Source of the DNA: Amblyomma americanum
Lineage: Eukaryota; Arthropoda; Arachnida; Ixodida; Ixodidae
DNA length: 64,000 bases
Assembly (NCBI RefSeq): GCF_052857255.1
Contig: NC_135498.1
Coordinates: 113,399,223-113,463,222 of the forward strand
Direction: 5' to 3'
The first letter of the stretch is position 1; each line of letters opens with the position of its first letter. Under the pieces are notes generated by a model. The model did no database searches, was not told the DNA's origin, and saw only the letters and a list, made by a program, of their open reading frames with translations. Positions 58,218 through 64,000 of this stretch are shown here, piece by piece. The translations under genes and the position numbers were made by a program.

Positions 58218-58616
58218 GCTCGCGAAGCTGGTCGCTGTGCTGGTGTAGGTGGCATTGGGACCACCATTATTCTGTTGGGGCGGCTGTAACAGTGAAGTCA
58301 AAAGGGGGAGCTCATTAAGCACTAAACCGCAAGAAACGTCGATTTCGGCCTAGGAAAGGAAATCAGTGTTCTAATGATTTAGAATAAATTGTTTTCCCGA
58401 TGTTCCGCTGAGTTAAGCTTCAGGGTGAATCAGGATTAGTTATCCGAGATGCGGTTTGAATTCAGAGCTTATGTTTTCTGCCAGTGACAAACACGCTGCT
58501 ACGTCCCAGCGCACATATAGGAATGGGTGATGAGGATCGGGAATTTTTATGGCCCAAGGGCATCTGGGTACAAAGAGCCCCCTGGTACAAGGTCTCATCT
58601 TCTTCTCAAGGCGGAC

Positions 58617-58925
58617 CCGCCGCGTTGGCTCAGTGGTTAGTGGCCCCGGCTACTGAGCTGAAGCACCGGGTTCAGATCCGACCGCGACGGCCGCGTTTCG
58701 ATGGAGGCGAAACGCAAAAATGCGCCCGTGTGCTGTGCGATGTCAGTACACGTTAAAGATCCCCAGGTGGTCGAAATTATTCCGGAAACCTCCACTGCGG
58801 CACACATTTCTCCCTTTCTGCGCCCACTACCTCTCTTATCACTTCCCTTATGGCGCGGTTCAGGTGTCCGCCGATATGTGAGACACTGCGCCATTTCCTT
58901 TCCTCGAAAACCAACGTTCACATTT
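58617..58925 (+). mobile_element. Ruka-type SINE, full length
   Basis: Plus-strand copy: CCGCCGCGTTGGCTCAGTGG head, GGTTCAGATCCGACCGC, body and TTTCCTTTCCTCG end. Confidence 0.9.
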
Positions 58926-58933
58926 TTCGGCTA

Positions 58934-59055
58934 TGCCCTGACCCCAGCTCAGGTGCTTCAGTATCGATGGTAGATGCGAGGGCTAGCAACAATGTTTTCC
59001 TTCCTTTTTACTATTATTTTAATAAAAAACCACTGCCAACACCACCTTTTTCGGC
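58934..59055 (+). mobile_element. LINE 3' UTR fragment
   Basis: CTCAGGTGCTTCAGTATCGA, TTTTCCTTCCTTTTTACTAT and AATAAAAAACCACTGCC; the last 120 bp of the 3' UTR known from 6,655. Confidence 0.82.
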
Positions 59056-59086
59056 TAGAAGTGCTTTCGCACTATAAGTTGTAATC

Positions 59087-59398
59087 CGCCGCGGTGACTC
59101 AATTGTTAGGGCGCTCGACTACTTATCCGGAGTTCCCGGGTTCGAACCCGACCGCGGCGGCTGCGTTTTTGTGGAGGCAAAACGCTAAGGCGCTCGAGTG
59201 CTGTGCGATATCAGTGCACGTTAAAGATCCCCAGGTGGTCGAAATTTTTCCGGATCCCTCCACTACAGGACCTCTTTCTTCCTCCTTTCCCTCCCTCCTT
59301 TATTCCTTCCCTTACGGCGCGGTTCAAGTGTCCGACGTTATATGAGACAGATAGTGCGCCATTTCCTTTCCTCAAAAACCAATTATTATTATTGCGAT
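59087..59398 (+). mobile_element. Ruka-type SINE, full length
   Basis: Plus-strand copy with head CCGCCGCGGTGACTCAATTG, intact B box, body and CCAATTATTATTATTG tail. Confidence 0.92.
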
Positions 59399-59419
59399 TA
59401 TGATCCGGATGAGCGATGT

Positions 59420-60235
59420 GAGCGTGACCGCAATGGTTCGAGTTCCGAGTAGCTCATCGCGTGCTGCTGCGGGACTGTTTGAACCATCAGCGTCAGCCAT
59501 GGTATGCTGCTGAAGGTGATCGTGTTGCCAGTCAGCCGCAGTATAAGCCTTTGCCTCCTTCACACGACTAAATGAACACGAGTTAAAGTAGATCACCATA
59601 TTGTTATCTAGCTTGGGGTAATAGAACATAACAGTGTCGTCATAAGCTGCAGGTGCTGCAGAAAAATGCTCTACTTTACATTGCAAATGAACCATATGAC
59701 ACCTCCAGTGCTCCTTTATTAAAAAAATCAACGCCATGAAAGCAGACCTCATCTATGAAAATGATCTTCTAACGTCATTGAAGCATGAATTACGTAATGG
59801 CACAGCCCACCTGAAAGAGATTGCTTTGTCCCGGTTCACAAGGTTTAGCAAGCTCTTGCATGTACTATTCTCCCGTACACACTATGGTCTGCAGATGCTA
59901 CAGTCCGGTCTTCCACCTGTACTTAAGTTTACGCTTACTTTAGGTGAATTCGTTTATTATCGAAGAATCTGTTGCATGCCATGTTTAGTTGAGGTAGAAG
60001 GTTGTTTACCTTTATTCCTTTTTCATCCTGGTTTTCTTTTCTTCCTCTTTATTTTTCCTTCCTCAGTGATGATATGTCTTAAACCTGCTATATAATATTT
60101 AATGTTATCAGCTGTTGTGATGTTTCTGGTTGTAAACTTTAAGGGGAGGGGGGGAGGGGTCCGGGAGGTCATGCTTCATAATGCGCAGCTTTTTTTCCCG
60201 CTCGCTTCACCATATTTTGTTTGTTGAACATGTGC
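59420..60235. other. No recognised feature
   Basis: Frames at 59,372-59,752 (minus) and 59,736-60,095 (plus) show no known domain; the second has a hydrophobic C-terminus. Not supported as genes. Confidence 0.45.
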
Positions 60236-60239
60236 GGAG

Positions 60240-60967
60240 AAGTAAAATTAGCTGCAGTTTAACTACTGCTGAACCTGGCTAGCGAGCGAAAGCCGTGGTG
60301 TATCGGGCATGTACACGCGGCTTGGCGTCTGTAACGTAGGCTGTGAGAGACTGCTAGGCTACCGCCGCAGCCGAACACGCCTCGTGTTAAGCTGCCCCAC
60401 ACTCTCTTCTTCACGGCAGTAAACATGGCACGTACCCACGCATGGGGATTGGACAACGTGCAGCGGAGAATGCCAACGAGGTATTTGCGCGGGGTAAAAA
60501 AATGGCCGTGGTTTAGCTCTGCTTAAACCCGGAGGGACGCGATAGCTACAGCTGGCCGAGTGGAACTTGGTCACGTGACCAACCACGTCCATCGTATTAA
60601 AAACCAGCGCTAAAAAACACAGAGGACGAGATTAGACACACGGAAGGCGTTGAACTCGCCCAATCCTCAGTTCTTCTACAGTTCACCAACGCCGTGACGA
60701 ACCACGTGATCAGCCACGGCGCCGCGCCGGCGGCAGCTGCTCCGCACCACGTGACCAGCCACGTGACAGCGTGGCGGCGCAGCAACTGGAGAGCAAGCTG
60801 CCGGGCTAGTTGGTGATGCATGTTGTTTACTAGGAAGCGCAAACAAACGGACAAGGGTGGCGGGATGAAGCAGAGAGGCGGGACAGAGTAGGGGGGCGGC
60901 GCAGCCACAGGGTGGCAGCGCCGCCACGCTGAAGCCTCGAAACGCTACCTCAATGTAGCTATCGTTA
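60240..60967 (-). repeat. GC-rich repeat with CACGTG cluster, longer copy
   Basis: Inverted relative of 18,846-19,140. Left part 60,240-60,540 matches 43,995-44,525; GCGATAGCTACA at about 60,538 and TGTAGCTATCGT at about 60,953 mirror the termini of the first copy. Inside are four CACGTG boxes and GGCAGCTGCTCCGCACCACG. About 100 bp at 60,590-60,690 and 110 bp near 60,790-60,890 are absent from the shorter copy. Confidence 0.7.
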
Positions 60968-60974
60968 CAATAAA

Positions 60975-63285
60975 ATAGACTCGTGCTGTGCACTGAAGAG
61001 CGTCGTCTTCATCAAATTCCATCTGCTCCGCCCCGCGGCACTGCCCACTCATTGTTTTACGTATACCACAAATCAGTGCTTTCGCAGTGGTTCGAATGTA
61101 GTAAAAATTCTCTGTAGCTTTTTATCATTAAGAAACAAGTTCCAGCAACAACAGTCAAGTTGGTAGAGAGGAGGTGAAGGCAAAGGGCGCAGAGGAGGTC
61201 CCTTTGCGCTATTTTGTTCTAATGTCTGATGATTACGTTAAGCATGCCCGTCTTCGTGTGTGCAGTGTGAAGAAATGTGCAATCGTTCAGATTCGCAAAT
61301 ATTTAATTCGTACGATAAAATCGAAAGCAATGCAGAAATCAGATACGAAATTAACCGATATGGGTCTATCGGATGCTAGGGCATGGCGAACCGCGCAGCC
61401 ATGTAGGAATGCCGTGTGTCCAGGTCAATTCAAGGTAATGGCCAAGGTGTTGGAGAAGAGGTCTCCGTGCACAGAGCCCAACACCTTGAATCTTGGATTC
61501 ATGTGGCAGTCTACTTGGCGAGTGAATCGCCCACGGCATCGCTTTCTCCTTCCTGAAAGAATGAAACGTTACAGAAATACGTGAATTTGCAACAGAACGC
61601 ATCAGACTTATGCACTAAAGAAATAAGATTATTCTATGTTTATCTGTCCACAGGGCGCATAAGAGGCAGTACACAGGACACAAGTTATTCTCTAGTTCTT
61701 TGGTTTTCTAACGCCCACCGATATCCTCACAGACGGAAAGTTTTTAGAAAACCCCTTACCTACTTCACCTCAATTTAGTGTTGTGACGAGTTGCGAGGAC
61801 ATCAGCTGTAAAGGTCGATTCGCAATGGCTTTGTATTATCTCGACAAGCCTTTAGTACAGTGAAGTACAGTGTATGACTGATTAAAGCGACACGCGCTGG
61901 TCTGTCGTTTCCTATCAAAGATAGGAGCAAGAGGAAGCTCACAATGGGCACCAAAACCCAATATTACCGCATTGCGTGGCTGTTCTTCAAGACAGTGAGC
62001 GAGAAAGCATGGCAGCAAACGGCGTTCTTAAACAGACACGCTTGCATAACGCGGACTAATAAAGGAAATGGTTCACTTTGGACGCGAATACCAATCAACA
62101 CACAAATTGCTGTGCGTTCCTGCGCTCAACTACGAGTAAACAGCTGCAATTCCCCTTTTCACATAAGTGGAGCATAATACACGCAGGCGATTAATAAGTC
62201 ATCATTCTCATAAAATAATTATAGAATTGCACTTAAGTCTGCTTAACTGCGGAAACGCGAAAGCCTTTCCCTTTGCTATCTTTCTCCCTTCATTGTTCAT
62301 TTTTATTTGAAATTTTGTTTTTCATTTTACTTCTTAATTTTCTATTTTCCGTAAATTTCTAATTTTTCTTTTTGATCTCAATTTTGTTCTTATCAAAATG
62401 TTTTAACACTAAGTGAACCTTCTCACGCATTTACAACGTCTTTCATCGAATGAGTGACTCAAAACCTGCTTCAAGCATGGCATTTATTTTCATTATTTCA
62501 AATTAATAATTTAATTAAGTGCAATTCATCAACCAAACTTTTCCCATTTCAAGATGTACTTACGCGCTACCTAACACAGTCAAACTTTTCTACATTTCTC
62601 TCCACAAAAGGACATAATCATTCGAACAAATTTTGCGGACACTTTTTTCTGACGCGACATAACCATATAATGCTTGCGCATTAGGAAGAGAAGCGAGACG
62701 TATGACGCGTGTCCTCGTTGCAGTGCGCTCTACGACTTGGTCGCCATCAGAGTATGCAGAGAAAAACTCGCATAAATAGGCCCTGGCGTCGCGTATCCCA
62801 TTATGTAAATGAAGGTTATAAAAAGTTCTAATCCAATATCGTAGGAGCGTGAAGACATTTGCGTCTTGCTCCGCACTTGAGGATACCTCTTCGCGCACCA
62901 CCCAGTTATCATAAGACCACTCACTAACCATACCATTTCAATGTCGTCGTAAGGGCGTACATATTCTTTTATGACTACAGCTTGCTTGTTTCACGAAGGA
63001 CAAATGTATAGGGTTTTTAGCCTAAGACAATAAACTTTTACCTAAGGCAATTATTTACCTAAGAAATCACAATTCTTAAAAGTAGGCTCTTAGAGTTAGA
63101 AGAGCGCTTTTTTTTGACACAGAATTACCAGCGGTGCAGTTCATCAGAATTCAGCTAAGACTCGTTAACTAGAAGGCTGGTGAACTAATACTGAACAGTT
63201 TTTAGCTATTACTGTTAGGCCCCTTAGGTAACTAAGAGGCGTGTAACCCACCGTAAGTAATATCCATCAGTTTTTAGAATTAAGA
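60975..63285. other. AT-rich DNA with no recognised feature
   Basis: The longest stretch free of SINEs. The 136-codon plus frame at 61,174-61,584 and the 113-codon minus frame at 62,590-62,931 have no domain I know. Near 61,490 a stretch weakly resembles 40,040 and 55,950 in copies C and D. Possibly intergenic or intronic. Confidence 0.45.
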
Positions 63286-63299
63286 AAACGCGGTTACCC

Positions 63300-63625
63300 G
63301 CCGCGGTGCCCTCAGTGGTTAGAGCGCTCGGCTACAGATCCGGAGCTCCCGGGTTCGAACCAGACCGCGGCGGCTACGTTTTTATGGAGGCAAAGAGCTA
63401 AGGCGCCCGTGTGCTGTGCGATGTCAGTGCACGTTAAAGATCCCCAGGTGGTCGAAATTATTCCGAAGCCCTCCACTACGGCACCTCTTGCTTCCTTTCT
63501 TGTTTCACTCCCTCCTTTATCCCTTTCCCTACGGCGCGGTTAAGGTGTCCAACGATATATGAGACAGATACTGCGCCATTTCGTTTCCCCCAAAACAATT
63601 ATTATTATTATTATTTTTAAAACAA
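63300..63625 (+). mobile_element. Ruka-type SINE, full length, with TSD
   Basis: Intact plus-strand copy with (ATT)n tail. The direct repeat GGTTACCC flanks it (63,292-63,299 and 63,626-63,633). Confidence 0.92.
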
Positions 63626-63779
63626 GGTTACCCTTGTCGCTGCGGCCCGACAGATTTTGGCTATTTCCAAGAGTTACGTGCACTTTAGAGGTTGCTTCGC
63701 CTGCAAGCTTCTCGAAAGCGCTTATAATTTGGGGTGATCTAGCCAAAATTTGTTGGGCCACAGCACCGAGGGTAACCAC
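63626..63779 (-). other. Possible coding remnant next to the SINE
   Basis: Minus strand: MVTLGAVAQQILARSPQIIS, AFEKLAGEATSKVHVTLG, NSQNLSGRSDKGN. The composition looks protein-like and the frame stays open across the TSD into the DNA left of the SINE before stopping near 63,230. No domain recognised. Confidence 0.3.
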
Positions 63780-63892
63780 GTTTTCGAAATACTAAAAACT
63801 GATATTACTTATAAAGGGCTGCATGCATCTCAATAATTAAGACGCTTAGCAGTAATAGTTAAAAATTAAACTATTCAAAGTTAGCACGTCTT

Positions 63893-64000
63893 GGCGGCTG
63901 CGTTTTTATGGAGGAAAAACGCTAAGGCGCCCTTGTTCTGTGCGATGTCAGTGCACGTTAAAGATCCCCAGGCGGTCGAAATTATTCCGGAGCCCTCCAC
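63893..64000 (+). mobile_element. Ruka-type SINE, 5'-truncated, runs off the window
   Basis: Starts GGCGGCTGCGTTTTTATGG and continues into the body to the last base. Confidence 0.9.

Noticed and set aside
61174..61584. 136-codon plus-strand gene
   Set aside because: No recognisable domain, no splice or promoter support; kept as unannotated.

Overview
This window looks like repeat-dense, gene-poor nuclear DNA of a hard tick (Ixodidae). The main clue is a tRNA-derived SINE found about 35 times on both strands. Its head reads like a tRNA A-box/B-box promoter (GGCTCAGTGGTTAG, GGTTCGAACCC), its body is conserved, and it ends in (ATT)n. This matches what I know of the ixodid SINE family Ruka; the name is from memory, not from a search. 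No intact host gene, rRNA, true tRNA or CRISPR array is visible. Most open frames are broken retroelement pieces.

Layout. 1-5,960: Ruka copies, two LINE 3' ends, a tandem pair of an unclassified 300-bp repeat, and a LINE ORF1/endonuclease fragment. 6,559-9,275: a LINE with reverse transcriptase and RNase H, inserted inside a Ruka copy and flanked by an 11-bp target-site duplication. 9,110-16,045 (copy A) and 20,190-29,725 (copy B): a direct segmental duplication with different later insertions, including a Penelope-like element with a GIY-YIG domain in B. 16,100-20,060: LINE 3' ends and a GC-rich repeat rich in CACGTG. 31,480-33,860: a decayed LINE. 34,740-43,175 (copy C) and 49,775-58,610 (copy D): a second direct segmental duplication. 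43,175-49,770 and 58,610-64,000: further SINEs, an STPR-like ORF and mostly featureless AT-rich DNA.

The two duplications date the insertions. Each element present in one copy and absent from the other gives a paralogous empty site: LINE pieces at 12,714, 35,697, 38,366 and 52,970, a 300-bp repeat at 20,544, a palindrome at 51,512 and a (GT)n expansion at 52,113.

The least explained signal is a protein-like module near the duplications. It occurs in several relatives (A/B on the minus strand, C/D on the plus strand, plus 34.4 kb and 47.7 kb). In two stretches copies A and B are far more alike than their surroundings, and in one of these all three differences fall at third codon positions of the same frame. 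I do not recognise it.
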